Source of the DNA: Bog-950 sp964631835
GTDB lineage: Bacteria > Bacteroidota > Bacteroidia > Chitinophagales > LD1
NCBI GenBank assembly: GCA_964631835.1
Contig: CAZWAD010000004.1
Span: 1-64,000, forward strand
Direction: 5' to 3'
DNA: 64,000 bases
The position numbers and the translations under genes were made by a program. Every line of letters starts with the position of its first letter. The stretch's first letter is position 1. Shown in pieces: positions 51,296-60,237 of the stretch. Below the pieces are notes generated by a model. The model searched no databases and was not told the origin of the DNA. It saw nothing but the letters and a program-made list of their open reading frames with translations.

Positions 51296-53509
51296 TTATA
51301 CAAATAAACTCTTAATCATTTCTATTACTGAAGTAGTTGTTTCGTGATTAGTAACCGCAATTAGCGGAGCAATGGTTAAACCCACCAGCGATGAAAGCTT
51401 AATCAAAATATTCATCGAAGGACCCGAAGTATCTTTGAAAGGGTCACCCACAGTATCGCCAACTACAGCAGCTTTGTGCGGCTCGCTCTTTTTGTAGAAC
51501 ACTTCTTTCTTTCCGTTCACCTCAATCTCTATTCCTTTCTCGAAAGATTTTTTGGCATTGTCCCACGCACCACCGGCATTGTTCTGGAAAATAGCCCACA
51601 GCACACCGCTTACAGTTACACCCGCCATGTAAGCACCCAGTGCTTCTGCTCCCATTACCAAACCAACAATGATTGGAGTGATGATAGTGATTAAGCCGGG
51701 GGCAATCATTTCGCGAAGAGCGGCTTGAGTAGAAATAGCCACGCACTTTCCGTATTCAGGTTTGCCTGTGCCTTCAAGTATTCCCGGTATTTCGCGGAAC
51801 TGTCTGCGCACTTCGTTCACCATATCCATAGCCGCTTTACCCACGCTATTCATAGCAAGTGCGGAGAACACAACGGGAATCATAGCACCAATAAATAATG
51901 CAGCCAATACATCGGCCTTGAAAATATCAATGCCGGGGATGCCGGTGATTTTTACATAGGCTGCAAAAAGCGCAAGAGCAGTAAGAGCAGCAGAAGCAAT
52001 GGCAAATCCTTTTCCGATAGCAGCGGTAGTGTTACCAACCGAATCCAAAACATCTGTCTTCTCACGAACTTCTTTTGGTAATTCACTCATTTCAGCAATA
52101 CCACCCGCGTTATCAGCAATAGGCCCGAAAGCGTCAATGGCTAATTGCATAGCTGTTGTTGCCATCATTGCAGCGGCTGCAATTCCTACACCGTAAAAAC
52201 CCGCCAGAGAATATGAACACCAGATTGCCATAGCAAACAACACTACCGGAGCAGCCGTTGAAAGCATTCCTGTTCCTAAGCCAGCGATAATATTAGTAGC
52301 AGCACCGGTTGCTGATTTTTGAACGATAGCTACAACAGGAGGTTTTCCAAGACCGGTGTAGTATTCGGTAATAAAAGAAATTGCACCGCCCACCGCCATA
52401 CCGATACACACGGCATAGAACACGTTCATCGAAGAAATTTCAGCTCCGTTCATTGTCAGTGTTGCGGGTAGCATCCATTTAATCAGGAAGAAAGAAGCAA
52501 CCAACGCGATAAAAATTGAACTCCAGTTACCACGATTCAAGGCTGATTGAACTGTGTCGGTATTTGCTTCGGCATTATCAGCCACATTCACAAAGAAGGT
52601 TCCAATGATGGAGGCAATGATTCCAATAGCAGCAATAGCAACCGGTAAAAGAATAGGGCCTATTCCGCCAAAGACATCGGTAAAGCTTCCGCTCTGTGCA
52701 ATAATGTCTTTAATAATATAGTTGCCCAGAACCATCGAAGCGAGAACGGTTGCCACATAAGAGCCGAACAAGTCAGCGCCCATACCGGCAACATCACCTA
52801 CGTTATCACCTACATTATCCGCAATAGTTGCAGGATTGCGTGGGTCATCTTCAGGAATTCCTGCTTCCACTTTACCTACAAGGTCAGCGCCTACATCGGC
52901 AGCTTTTGTATAAATACCACCACCCACACGAGCGAAGAGAGCGATAGATTCAGCACCAAAAGAGAAGCCGGTAAGCACTTCGAGCACACGGGTCATTTCA
53001 TCAAAATTGCCGGTTGTGTTTCCGCCCATGAAAATATTATAGAAAATAACGAACAACATGCTTAAGCCAAGTACCGCCAAACCAGCTACACCTAATCCCA
53101 TTACAGTTCCGCCACCAAAAGAAACTTTTAAGGCCTTGGCTAATGAAGTTCTTGCCGCCTGTGTAGTGCGCACATTTGCTTTGGTAGCAATACGCATTCC
53201 AAAAAAACCAGCAAGCACTGAGAAGATACTTCCGGTGACGAATGCAGCTACTATGAGCCAATGCGAGTGAGCAGCAACTTTAGGCACTTGCGAAAGAATA
53301 CCGAGACCAACTCCCGCAACTACTACATAAATGGCGAGAATTCTGTACTCTGCTTTCAAAAATGCCATAGCGCCTTCGGCAATGTTATTAGCAATGCCAC
53401 TCATTTTGGCATCGCCTGCATCCTGTTTGATAACCCAGCTGCTCAGGTAAGCCATATAAGCTAAGGCTACAAGCCCAAAAACGGGAAGGATATAGACTAA
53501 ATTTTCCAT
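51296..53509 (-). CDS. hppA: membrane-bound ion-pumping pyrophosphatase
   Basis: A 737-residue, about 16-helix M-PPase that couples PPi hydrolysis to H+ or Na+ pumping. Signatures: AEGAMAFLKAEYR near the start, DVGADLVGKVEAGIPEDDPRNPATIADNVGDNVGDVAGMGADLFGSY (PPi/Mg site; here described, not continuous), DNAGGIAEM, and DTVGDPFKDTSGP at the end. Ala in GNTTAAIGKG, where Lys would mark K+-independence, points to the K+-dependent class. Ion choice (Na+ versus H+) is open. A -7 element lies 67 bp upstream, leaving a leader with heptamer repeats. Confidence 0.96.
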   Translation of the reverse strand: MENLVYILPVFGLVALAYMAYLSSWVIKQDAGDAKMSGIANNIAEGAMAFLKAEYRILAIYVVVAGVGLGILSQVPKVAAHSHWLIVAAFVTGSIFSVLAGFFGMRIATKANVRTTQAARTSLAKALKVSFGGGTVMGLGVAGLAVLGLSMLFVIFYNIFMGGNTTGNFDEMTRVLEVLTGFSFGAESIALFARVGGGIYTKAADVGADLVGKVEAGIPEDDPRNPATIADNVGDNVGDVAGMGADLFGSYVATVLASMVLGNYIIKDIIAQSGSFTDVFGGIGPILLPVAIAAIGIIASIIGTFFVNVADNAEANTDTVQSALNRGNWSSIFIALVASFFLIKWMLPATLTMNGAEISSMNVFYAVCIGMAVGGAISFITEYYTGLGKPPVVAIVQKSATGAATNIIAGLGTGMLSTAAPVVLFAMAIWCSYSLAGFYGVGIAAAAMMATTAMQLAIDAFGPIADNAGGIAEMSELPKEVREKTDVLDSVGNTTAAIGKGFAIASAALTALALFAAYVKITGIPGIDIFKADVLAALFIGAMIPVVFSALAMNSVGKAAMDMVNEVRRQFREIPGILEGTGKPEYGKCVAISTQAALREMIAPGLITIITPIIVGLVMGAEALGAYMAGVTVSGVLWAIFQNNAGGAWDNAKKSFEKGIEIEVNGKKEVFYKKSEPHKAAVVGDTVGDPFKDTSGPSMNILIKLSSLVGLTIAPLIAVTNHETTTSVIEMIKSLFV

Positions 53510-53575
53510 TGAAAAGAGTTAATAGTTATTGGATAATAGTTAATGGTAAATACAAACACCTTTAAAAAAGGTCGG

Positions 53576-53583
53576 CAAATATA
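53576..53583 (-). promoter_or_regulatory. hppA: TAnnTTTG promoter element of hppA
   Basis: TATATTTG on the minus strand, a perfect -7 match. The roughly 60-nt leader that follows holds GTTAATA/GTTATTG heptamer tracts (53519-53549). Confidence 0.6.
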
Positions 53584-53609
53584 GAAAGAGAGGTGAATTG
53601 TGAAAGTTG

Positions 53610-54236
53610 TCAGGAACGCTTCTTCCTCCAGCAGTCGTTCACATGGTCATCAACCATACCTACAGCCTGCATGAAAGCATAACAAATAGTTGAGCCACGG
53701 AATTTAAAACCGCGTTTGCCCATATCGTTGCTCATGGCATCGGAGATTTTGGTACGAGGTTGAATTTCTTTAAGTGACTTTAATTTATTCCTTAACGTCA
53801 TGCCGCCTACAAAACTCCAAACGTACTTATCAAACGAGCCGAACTCTTTTTGAATTTCGATAAAGCGTTGAGCGTTATTAATAGCCGCACGAATTTTTAA
53901 CTGATTACGGATAATACCTTCATCCTGCATTAGTGCATTGTATTTCTGCTCATCGAACTTAGCCACCTTCTTTACATCAAAATTGGCAAACGCCTTACGG
54001 AAGTTTTCGCGTTTCTTCAGTATGGTGAGCCAACTCAGCCCCGCCTGGAAACTTTCGAGCACCAAAAACTCAAACAACAGTTTATCATCATGCACGGGTC
54101 TGCCCCATTCTTCATCATGATACTTTACATAGATGGGGTCGCTCAGGCACCAGCCGCATCGTGTTTTGCCATCGGTGGGTCCACCGTATTTTGCTCTAGA
54201 AGCATTCTTATTTAAAGTCTTTTTAGTTTTTCCCAT
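53610..54236 (-). CDS. tag: DNA-3-methyladenine glycosylase I
   Basis: Excises 3-methyladenine from alkylated DNA; 208 residues, with a Lys-rich N-terminal extension of about 25. Zinc and base-recognition residues: RCGWC at the start of the domain, YHDEEWGRPVHDD, FQAGLSWLTILKKR with the key Glu nearby, and DDHVNDCW at the end (His and Cys ligands). Its start overlaps the end of lpxD by 25 bp, so it is translated in the lpxD operon although the functions are unrelated. Confidence 0.95.
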   Translation of the reverse strand: MGKTKKTLNKNASRAKYGGPTDGKTRCGWCLSDPIYVKYHDEEWGRPVHDDKLLFEFLVLESFQAGLSWLTILKKRENFRKAFANFDVKKVAKFDEQKYNALMQDEGIIRNQLKIRAAINNAQRFIEIQKEFGSFDKYVWSFVGGMTLRNKLKSLKEIQPRTKISDAMSNDMGKRGFKFRGSTICYAFMQAVGMVDDHVNDCWRKKRS

Positions 54237-55147
54237 AGTTCAGGTAATTTTTTAATAATCGCCACCTGCTTTGCAAACGCTCTTGCTTCTACAGCAGGAT
54301 AGCCGATGTAAGTTTTTCCACCTTCCAGATTATTTGGTACAGCACTGGTAGCCATTACAACTGTATCATCACCTATTTCAATATTTTTATTTACAGCCAC
54401 CTTTCCGTAAAGCGTAACCCGGTTACCGACTTTGGTATTACCTGCTATACCAACCTGTGCAGCAAGTATGCAATGCTCACCGATTTTTACATCGTGCCCA
54501 ATGTGCACCTGTGAGTCAAGTTTTGTTCCTTTGCCGATAACTGTGTCGGATGATACGCCAGCACTGATGGTACAACCTGAACCAATCTCCGCGTCATCAG
54601 CTATCACTACTTTACCGGCACTGTGCATTTTATCGTAGTGTGCTTTCTGTCGCTTGTAGTAAAACGCATCGCTGCCAATAGTTGTGTTGGCATGAATAAT
54701 CACGTTGTTGCCTACTTCTGAATAAGCATAAATGGAAACATGTGGATGAATAACACAGTTGTTTCCGATTTTTACATGTTCACCCACAAAGGCGGTAGGG
54801 AAAATGAATGTTCCTTCGCCAATTACTGAAGTTACTCCGATATTTTTTTCATTGCGTAATTGCGGCTTAAACTTCTCCGCAAGAAAATTGTAAGCGGCAA
54901 AAGGATTTTCGTTATACAGCAAAACTTTTCCTTCCACAACATCAAATTTTTTATTGATGATAATAAATGATGCGTTACTCTTGAAAGTGAAATCATAATA
55001 CTTTTCGTTATCAACAAAAGTGATATCTCCTGCATCAACGTTGTGAATCTCGTTTAACCCTACTGCCCAAGCAGTCTCATCCCCGATAATCTCGGATTCA
55101 GTCCATTGAGCAATTTGTTTTACACTTACCGGCTGTTTGAATTTCAT
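54212..55147 (-). CDS. lpxD: LpxD-like UDP-3-O-acylglucosamine N-acyltransferase
   Basis: Transfers a 3-hydroxyacyl chain in lipid A synthesis; 311 residues, slightly short for LpxD (usually about 340). N-terminal uridine-binding domain (about 1-100), then a left-handed beta-helix with hexapeptide repeats (TFIFPTAFVGEHVKIGNNCVIHPHV ...). The catalytic-His block reads VHIGHDVKIGEH. Bacteroidota often carry a second LpxD near lpxC/fabZ; this stand-alone copy may be the paralogue. Divergent from gcvT. Confidence 0.88.
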   Translation of the reverse strand: MKFKQPVSVKQIAQWTESEIIGDETAWAVGLNEIHNVDAGDITFVDNEKYYDFTFKSNASFIIINKKFDVVEGKVLLYNENPFAAYNFLAEKFKPQLRNEKNIGVTSVIGEGTFIFPTAFVGEHVKIGNNCVIHPHVSIYAYSEVGNNVIIHANTTIGSDAFYYKRQKAHYDKMHSAGKVVIADDAEIGSGCTISAGVSSDTVIGKGTKLDSQVHIGHDVKIGEHCILAAQVGIAGNTKVGNRVTLYGKVAVNKNIEIGDDTVVMATSAVPNNLEGGKTYIGYPAVEARAFAKQVAIIKKLPELWEKLKRL

Positions 55148-55157
55148 GAGTGATAAT

Positions 55158-55165
55158 TAGCTTCG
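55158..55165 (+). promoter_or_regulatory. gcvT: TAnnTTCG promoter element of gcvT
   Basis: TAGCTTCG ends 19 bp before the gcvT ATG, in the 37-bp gap to the divergent lpxD. Confidence 0.5.
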
Positions 55166-55184
55166 CCCACTCAAAGAAAAGAAA

Positions 55185-56264
55185 ATGAAAGAGACTGCCC
55201 TTACCCAACTTCACATTTCTCTTGGAGCCAAAATGGCTGAGTTTGCTGGTTATAACATGCCAATCGTTTACAGCAGCATTACCGAAGAACACAAGGCGGT
55301 GCGCAATAGCGTAGGTGTTTTCGATGTGAGCCATATGGGTGAGTTTATGATTAAAGGTGAAAAAGCTCTGGAGCTTATTCAACTTGTTACTTCAAACGAT
55401 GCTGCAGCGCTAACCGATTTCAAGGTTCAGTATTCCTGCTTGCCGAATGATACAGGTGGAATTGTGGATGACCTGCTTGTTTACCGCTGGAATGCGAATG
55501 AATATTATTTGGTGGTGAACGCATCGAACATTGAAAAAGACTGGAACTGGATTAAGAAGCACAATACCATTGGTGCGGAAATGAGCAACATGAGTGATGA
55601 TTTTAGCCTGCTTGCAGTACAAGGGCCGAATGCAGTTAATACTTTACAAAAACTCACCACCATTAATCTTTCCGAAATTGCGTACTACTCTTTCACTGCC
55701 GGCAAAATAGCAGAAGTAGACGATGTCATCATTTCCAATACCGGTTATACTGGTGCGGGAGGTTTTGAAATCTACGTTTGGAATAAGGATGCCCGTAAAA
55801 TGTGGGAAGCGATTTTCAATGCAGGCAGTGAATTCGGAATTATTCCGTGCGGCTTAGGTTGCAGAGATACCTTGCGCCTGGAAAAGGCATTCTGCCTTTA
55901 CGGTCATGATATTGACGATACTACTTCACCCATTGAAGCCGGATTGGGTTGGATAACTAAGTTTACTAAGAAGTTTATCAATTCCGATTATCATAAAGCG
56001 TTGAAAGAAAGCGGAGCTAAGAAGAAACTGATTGGCTTTGAAATAACCGAAAAGGGGAAAATTCCTCGTCAGCATTTTAAGATTAAAGATGTACGCGGAA
56101 ATGAAATTGGAAATGTAACTTCAGGCACTCAATCTCCTACTCTGAACAAAGCCATCGGACTGGGATATGTAAGAGCAGAATTCTCTAAACCGGGAACGGA
56201 GATATTCATTGAAATCAGAAACACACTGGTCAAAGCAGCGGTTGTAAAAACTCCTTTTGTTTAA
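55185..56264 (+). CDS. gcvT: glycine cleavage system aminomethyltransferase
   Basis: T-protein of the glycine cleavage system, 359 residues: moves the methylene group from aminomethylated H-protein to tetrahydrofolate. Blocks: GAKMAEFAGYNMPIVY, GVFDVSHMGEF, GGIVDDLLVYRW (folate-binding Asp), LLAVQGPNA, TGYTGAGGFEIYV, CGLGCRDTLRLEKAFCLYG, and GLGWITKFTKKF. gcvH and gcvP are not nearby, as usual in this phylum. It overlaps the convergent HU gene by 4 bp. Confidence 0.96.
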   Translation: MKETALTQLHISLGAKMAEFAGYNMPIVYSSITEEHKAVRNSVGVFDVSHMGEFMIKGEKALELIQLVTSNDAAALTDFKVQYSCLPNDTGGIVDDLLVYRWNANEYYLVVNASNIEKDWNWIKKHNTIGAEMSNMSDDFSLLAVQGPNAVNTLQKLTTINLSEIAYYSFTAGKIAEVDDVIISNTGYTGAGGFEIYVWNKDARKMWEAIFNAGSEFGIIPCGLGCRDTLRLEKAFCLYGHDIDDTTSPIEAGLGWITKFTKKFINSDYHKALKESGAKKKLIGFEITEKGKIPRQHFKIKDVRGNEIGNVTSGTQSPTLNKAIGLGYVRAEFSKPGTEIFIEIRNTLVKAAVVKTPFV

Positions 56265-56563
56265 GAGTGTGGTGTTCCAGGTTTGTAGTTTTTCTTTACC
56301 TGTTCAACAAAAATTTTAGCAGGTTTAAACGCAGGAATGTAATGTTCGGGAATAACCACTGCTTCTCCTTTGGAAATATTTCTGCCCAGTTTTTGCGCGC
56401 GTTTTTTTGGTATGAAGCTTCCGAAGCCGCGCACATAAACACTTTCCCCGCTCTTAACCTGACTTTTTACTTCTTTAAAAAAAGCCTCAAGGGTCAGTAA
56501 CACATCAGGTCTTGGGATTCCTGTTGCTTCGGAAATTCTGGATACCATGTCAATCTTTCTCAT
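56261..56563 (-). CDS. HU/IHF family DNA-binding protein
   Basis: A 100-residue nucleoid protein. Helical base (MVSRISEATGIPRPDVLLTLEAFFKEV), beta-saddle YVRGFGSFIPKKR, arm GRNISKGEAVVIPEHYIPAFKP (Pro at the tip position is shifted to IPEHYIPAFKP), and FVEQVKK end. It dimerises and bends DNA. It may be relevant to the phased 21-bp arrays in this window as an architectural factor, but there is no direct link. Divergent from mutY. Confidence 0.93.
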   Translation of the reverse strand: MRKIDMVSRISEATGIPRPDVLLTLEAFFKEVKSQVKSGESVYVRGFGSFIPKKRAQKLGRNISKGEAVVIPEHYIPAFKPAKIFVEQVKKNYKPGTPHS

Positions 56564-56608
56564 GGGGAATGATTTTTAGTGAATAAAAATGATGATAAGA
56601 AACGTGCA

Positions 56609-56616
56609 TAAATTTG
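56609..56616 (+). promoter_or_regulatory. mutY: TAnnTTTG promoter element of mutY
   Basis: TAAATTTG, a perfect -7 match. The first in-frame TTG (56614) lies inside it, which argues for translation from the GTG at 56659. Confidence 0.6.
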
Positions 56617-56658
56617 GAAAATATTTTTTCAAACAAAAATTTTCTCTTTGCCCATCAC

Positions 56659-57714
56659 GTGAATAAACAATTTACTCTTCTTTTACGGAAATGGAACTCA
56701 AAGAAAAATAAACGGCAAATGCCGTGGAAAGGAGAGAAAAATCCGTATTATATCTGGTTGAGCGAAATTATTTTACAGCAAACAAGGGTAGAACAGGGGT
56801 TACCATATTTTCAGCGGTTCAAAAAACGATTTCCGACAGTAAAACAACTGGCAAAAGCTAAAGAGGATGAGGTGATGCGCCTTTGGCAGGGCTTAGGTTA
56901 TTACTCCAGGGCAAGGAATCTGCACGAAACAGCAAAAAACATTCACAACAATTACAAAGGGAAATTTCCAAACACATTTTCGGAATTAATAAAACTCAAA
57001 GGAATTGGAGATTATACCGCTGCGGCCATTGCCTCGTTTGCGTTCGGGGAAAAGAAAGCGGTGATCGATGGAAACGTAATCCGCGTTTTATCACGCGTCT
57101 TTGGAGTTGAACCCGCTTTTGATACTTCGGCAGGTAAAAGGCAATTTGTGCAATTGGCACAAAAGTTAATTGACGAAAAACAACCAGGAATTTATAACCA
57201 GGCAATTATGGATTTCGGCTCTCTGGTTTGCTTGCCGAAAAAGCCGAAATGCACCGAATGCCCTTTTAGCAAATTTTGCTTTGCCAGGCAGAAAAACAAA
57301 ACCACGGAACTGCCTTCCCGAAAGGCAAAAACAAAAATCAAAAGACGCTATTTCAACTACTTCGTCATCAAGAGCGGAAAAGAAATTCTTATCAGTAAAA
57401 GGACGAGCAACGACATCTGGAAAAATTTATACGAACTGCCGCTAATCGAGACCGCAAATTTCAGGGTTAAGAATTTCCCGGAAATTATTTTTCAGTTTCT
57501 CGGTGTCAAAAGTCTTCCGTACTTTTTTGTTTCCAACGAAACGGTTCAGCTTCTTTCCCATCGCAGAATTCATTTCCGTTTTGTTGAAGTAGATTTGAAA
57601 GATTTTACATCCCCGGTTTTAGGGAAATATAAAAGAGTTAAACGGAAAGAGCTTTCGCAATTTGCCTTTCCCAAAACTATTCACTTGTATTTGAAGAAAA
57701 AGTTCTTACTTTAG
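56659..57714 (+). CDS. mutY: A/G-specific adenine glycosylase
   Basis: Removes adenine mispaired with 8-oxoguanine; 351 residues. N-terminus NKQFTLLLRKWNSKKNKRQMPW, SEIILQQTRVEQGLPYF (catalytic Glu), HhH LKGIGDYTAAAIASFAFGEKKAVIDGNV (catalytic Asp), the [4Fe-4S] cluster C-x6-C-x2-C-x5-C (CLPKKPKCTECPFSKFC), and a NUDIX-like C-terminal domain (about 225-350). The longest frame uses a TTG at 56614 that sits inside a promoter box; the GTG at 56659 matches the family start. First of the conserved mutY-ssb-gldE-gldD order. Confidence 0.94.
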   Translation: MNKQFTLLLRKWNSKKNKRQMPWKGEKNPYYIWLSEIILQQTRVEQGLPYFQRFKKRFPTVKQLAKAKEDEVMRLWQGLGYYSRARNLHETAKNIHNNYKGKFPNTFSELIKLKGIGDYTAAAIASFAFGEKKAVIDGNVIRVLSRVFGVEPAFDTSAGKRQFVQLAQKLIDEKQPGIYNQAIMDFGSLVCLPKKPKCTECPFSKFCFARQKNKTTELPSRKAKTKIKRRYFNYFVIKSGKEILISKRTSNDIWKNLYELPLIETANFRVKNFPEIIFQFLGVKSLPYFFVSNETVQLLSHRRIHFRFVEVDLKDFTSPVLGKYKRVKRKELSQFAFPKTIHLYLKKKFLL

Positions 57715-57752
57715 GCTTTCCCTAATTATTTCTCACTTTAAAATTTTACATC

Positions 57753-58190
57753 ATGGTAAACAAAGTATTTTTAGTCGGACGACTGGGTAAAGACCCGGTG
57801 ATTAAACATTTTCAAAACGACAGTGCTATTGCTGAGTTTTCTTTAGCAACAACAGAGAATTATAAAGACCGGGAGGGTAACTGGAAAGAAATTACTGACT
57901 GGCACAATATCAAACTCCCCAATAAGTTCATGGCCGAGCGGGCAGAGAAATATCTGAAAAAAGGCAGCCTCATCCATGTCGAGGGCAAAATCAGGACCCG
58001 TTCCTATGATGATAAGGACGGAAATAAGAGGTATATTACAGAGATTATTGTAGAACAGTTTCGTATGCTAGACAAAAAATCGGATAGCGGAAGTTCTGAA
58101 GAGGTTGCTGCCTCATCATCCTCATCTTCGGCAACTGCTGAAGATACATCTTCAAGCAACTCTCCAGTGGAGGATGATTTACCGTTTTAA
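57753..58190 (+). CDS. ssb: single-stranded DNA-binding protein
   Basis: A 145-residue SSB: OB-fold about 1-105 (NKVFLVGRLGKDPVIKHF, WHNIKLPNKFMAERAEKYLKKG, GNKRYITEIIVEQFRML), a Ser-rich linker and the acidic tip DDLPF that recruits partners. 38 bp after mutY and before gldE, with a terminator in between. Confidence 0.97.
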   Translation: MVNKVFLVGRLGKDPVIKHFQNDSAIAEFSLATTENYKDREGNWKEITDWHNIKLPNKFMAERAEKYLKKGSLIHVEGKIRTRSYDDKDGNKRYITEIIVEQFRMLDKKSDSGSSEEVAASSSSSSATAEDTSSSNSPVEDDLPF

Positions 58191-58210
58191 ATTTTAATAA
58201 TAACCTTTTA

Positions 58211-58235
58211 AATCCCTCCGTATTTCGGGGGGATT
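58211..58235 (+). terminator. terminator/attenuator between ssb and gldE
   Basis: 10-bp arms AATCCCTCCG/CGGGGGGATT (one wobble) with a 5-nt loop, followed by a ctgctttttt stretch, 20 bp after the ssb stop. Confidence 0.8.
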
Positions 58236-58259
58236 CTGCTTTTTAAACTCAACAACAAA

Positions 58260-59630
58260 TTGGACGGGGATTCTGGGGTTCATTTTATTTTACTACAAGT
58301 TCTGGTTCACGCGCCCGGCAAGTCTGTTCTTATTGCCAACGTAATTATCTTTTTCTTGGTTTCTGTTTCGGCAATTATGGCGGCTTCGGAAATTGCTTTT
58401 TTTTCACTTTCCAATGTAGAAGTTGCCGGTTTGCGCGCCAGCACCGATAAAGCAAATAACCGGGTTGCCGCCTTACTCAGTCAGCCCCGTTACCTGCTCT
58501 CAACTATTTTGGTAACCAACAACTTGGTGAATATCGGCATGGTGATTACCTCTTATTATGTCACCCGGCAGGTGCTTACTTTCAGCGATTTCAAACTGGG
58601 AATTTCCATACCCCCATTCGTTACGCCAGTTATTCCCGGATATGTCCTAGAGTTTATCTGGAACGTTGCCATTGTAACTTTTATCCTGGTTTTGTTTGGA
58701 GAAGCTACTCCCAAAGTTTACGCCACTCACAATAAATTAAAAATTGTTCGAGCAGTTAGCCCCTTGTTTACTTTGTTGCTAAAAGTTTTATACCCCTTAA
58801 ATTATGTGCTCATCGAATCAACCCGCCTGCTCGAAAAGCGTTTGAAAAAGTATAATGTAGAAATGGACATTGAGGAAATAAATAAAGCAATTGAGATAAC
58901 GGTAGAAAAAAAGGAATCGAAACAAGATGCCAAACTGCTGAAGGGGATTGTCCACTTTGGAAACATAGCCGTAAAGCAAGCCATGCGTCAGCGCACCGAA
59001 ACCATTGCTGCCGATTATGATTTTAATTTCCACGAATTACTGCGGTTTGTAAAAGAAAATAATTTTTCGCGGTACCCGGTTTATAAAACATCATCTGATA
59101 ATATTGTCGGGGTTCTCCATGCTAAAGATTTAATCGAGCACCAGAACCAGGGAGAAGATTTCGGCTGGCAGAAGTTATTGCGCGAACCCTTTTTTGTTCC
59201 GGAAACAAAACGCATTGATGACCTCATGCGCGAAATTCAGCAGAACCGGAACCACCTCGCGGTTGTGGTTGATGAGTTTGGTGGCGTTTCCGGCATTATT
59301 ACCCTTGAAGATATTGTAGAAGAGGTGGTAGGCGATATATCAGATGAGTTTGACGACACAGCCGAAACCGATTTCAAACGTATTGATAGCCGCACATTTT
59401 TATTCGATGGCAAAACCACCATTACCGATGCCTGCCACCTGATGGAAAAGGACAGCGATATATTTAACGAAATAAAAGGCAGTGCCGAAACGTTAGGAGG
59501 TTTGATGCTGGAAATTGCAGGGCGTATTCCTAAAAACGGAGAGGAGTTTAAATTCCGAACTTATAAGTTCATGATTATTTCAGTGAATAATAACCGGGTG
59601 GAAAAAATCAGGATTAAGAATGAGATATAA
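58260..59630 (+). CDS. gldE: gliding-associated CNNM/CorC family protein GldE
   Basis: A 456-residue membrane protein of the hemolysin/CorC (CNNM) family. It starts at a TTG; the next Met lies inside the first membrane segment. The DUF21 domain has several hydrophobic segments (about 20-190, ASEIAFFSLSNVEV at its start). Two CBS domains follow (about 215-345, PVYKTSSDNIVGVLHAKDL, VVVDEFGGVSGIITLEDIVEEVVGDI). The CorC C-terminal domain is about 360-455. In gliding Bacteroidota GldE partners GldD. Its last 11 bp overlap gldD. Role in T9SS/gliding is by family. Confidence 0.93.
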   Translation: MDGDSGVHFILLQVLVHAPGKSVLIANVIIFFLVSVSAIMAASEIAFFSLSNVEVAGLRASTDKANNRVAALLSQPRYLLSTILVTNNLVNIGMVITSYYVTRQVLTFSDFKLGISIPPFVTPVIPGYVLEFIWNVAIVTFILVLFGEATPKVYATHNKLKIVRAVSPLFTLLLKVLYPLNYVLIESTRLLEKRLKKYNVEMDIEEINKAIEITVEKKESKQDAKLLKGIVHFGNIAVKQAMRQRTETIAADYDFNFHELLRFVKENNFSRYPVYKTSSDNIVGVLHAKDLIEHQNQGEDFGWQKLLREPFFVPETKRIDDLMREIQQNRNHLAVVVDEFGGVSGIITLEDIVEEVVGDISDEFDDTAETDFKRIDSRTFLFDGKTTITDACHLMEKDSDIFNEIKGSAETLGGLMLEIAGRIPKNGEEFKFRTYKFMIISVNNNRVEKIRIKNEI

Positions 59631-60237
59631 GTTCAAGGTTTCAAAGAAGAGTTTTTATTCCGGGATTGTTTTGCTTTGTTCTTTGAGTTTAACTTCCTGC
59701 CATGGAGACTACACCCCCAGGCCCAAAGCATACCCGCGGGTAATTTTCCCGGAAAAGAAATACGAATTATATGCGCCTAAAGAATGTCCGTTTAAATTCG
59801 AGAAGCCGGTTTACGCTTCGGCTGTGCGCGATACCAATTACTTCGAAACCAAATTACAAAACAATCAATGTTGGCTTAATCTGTATTTTAATTCTTTGAA
59901 CGGAGTGCTGAATTTGACCTATAAAAATATTGGCGACACTCAGAAGTTGGAGCGGCTGATTGAAGATGCGCACAAGCTGGCTTTTAAACACACCAAAAAA
60001 GCCGACTACATTGATGAGATAAGAATTAACAACCTGCATGGAGCGTGCGGTTTGCTTTACGACTTGGGCGGTGATGCTGCCAGCAATGTTCAGTTTTTTG
60101 TAACCGATTCTGCCCACCATTTTGTGCGGGGAGCTTTATATTTTTACAACACTCCTAATGCCGACAGCATGGCTCCGGTACTGAGTTTTGTAAAGGAAGA
60201 TTTGAATCATTTGCTGAAAACCTTTGAATGGAAGTAG
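59620..60237 (+). CDS. gldD: gliding motility lipoprotein GldD
   Basis: A 205-residue outer-membrane lipoprotein (lipobox SLTSC near residue 27). The GldD hallmark DYTPRPKAYPRVIFPEKKYELY follows the lipid Cys. Then CPFKFEKPVYA, the CWLNLYFNSLNG strand, and NNLHGACGLLYDLGGDAASNVQFFVTDS. Needed for gliding and T9SS function in Flavobacterium. It overlaps gldE by 11 bp; its stop codon is directly followed by the ATG of the dioxygenase gene. Confidence 0.96.
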   Translation: MRYKFKVSKKSFYSGIVLLCSLSLTSCHGDYTPRPKAYPRVIFPEKKYELYAPKECPFKFEKPVYASAVRDTNYFETKLQNNQCWLNLYFNSLNGVLNLTYKNIGDTQKLERLIEDAHKLAFKHTKKADYIDEIRINNLHGACGLLYDLGGDAASNVQFFVTDSAHHFVRGALYFYNTPNADSMAPVLSFVKEDLNHLLKTFEWK

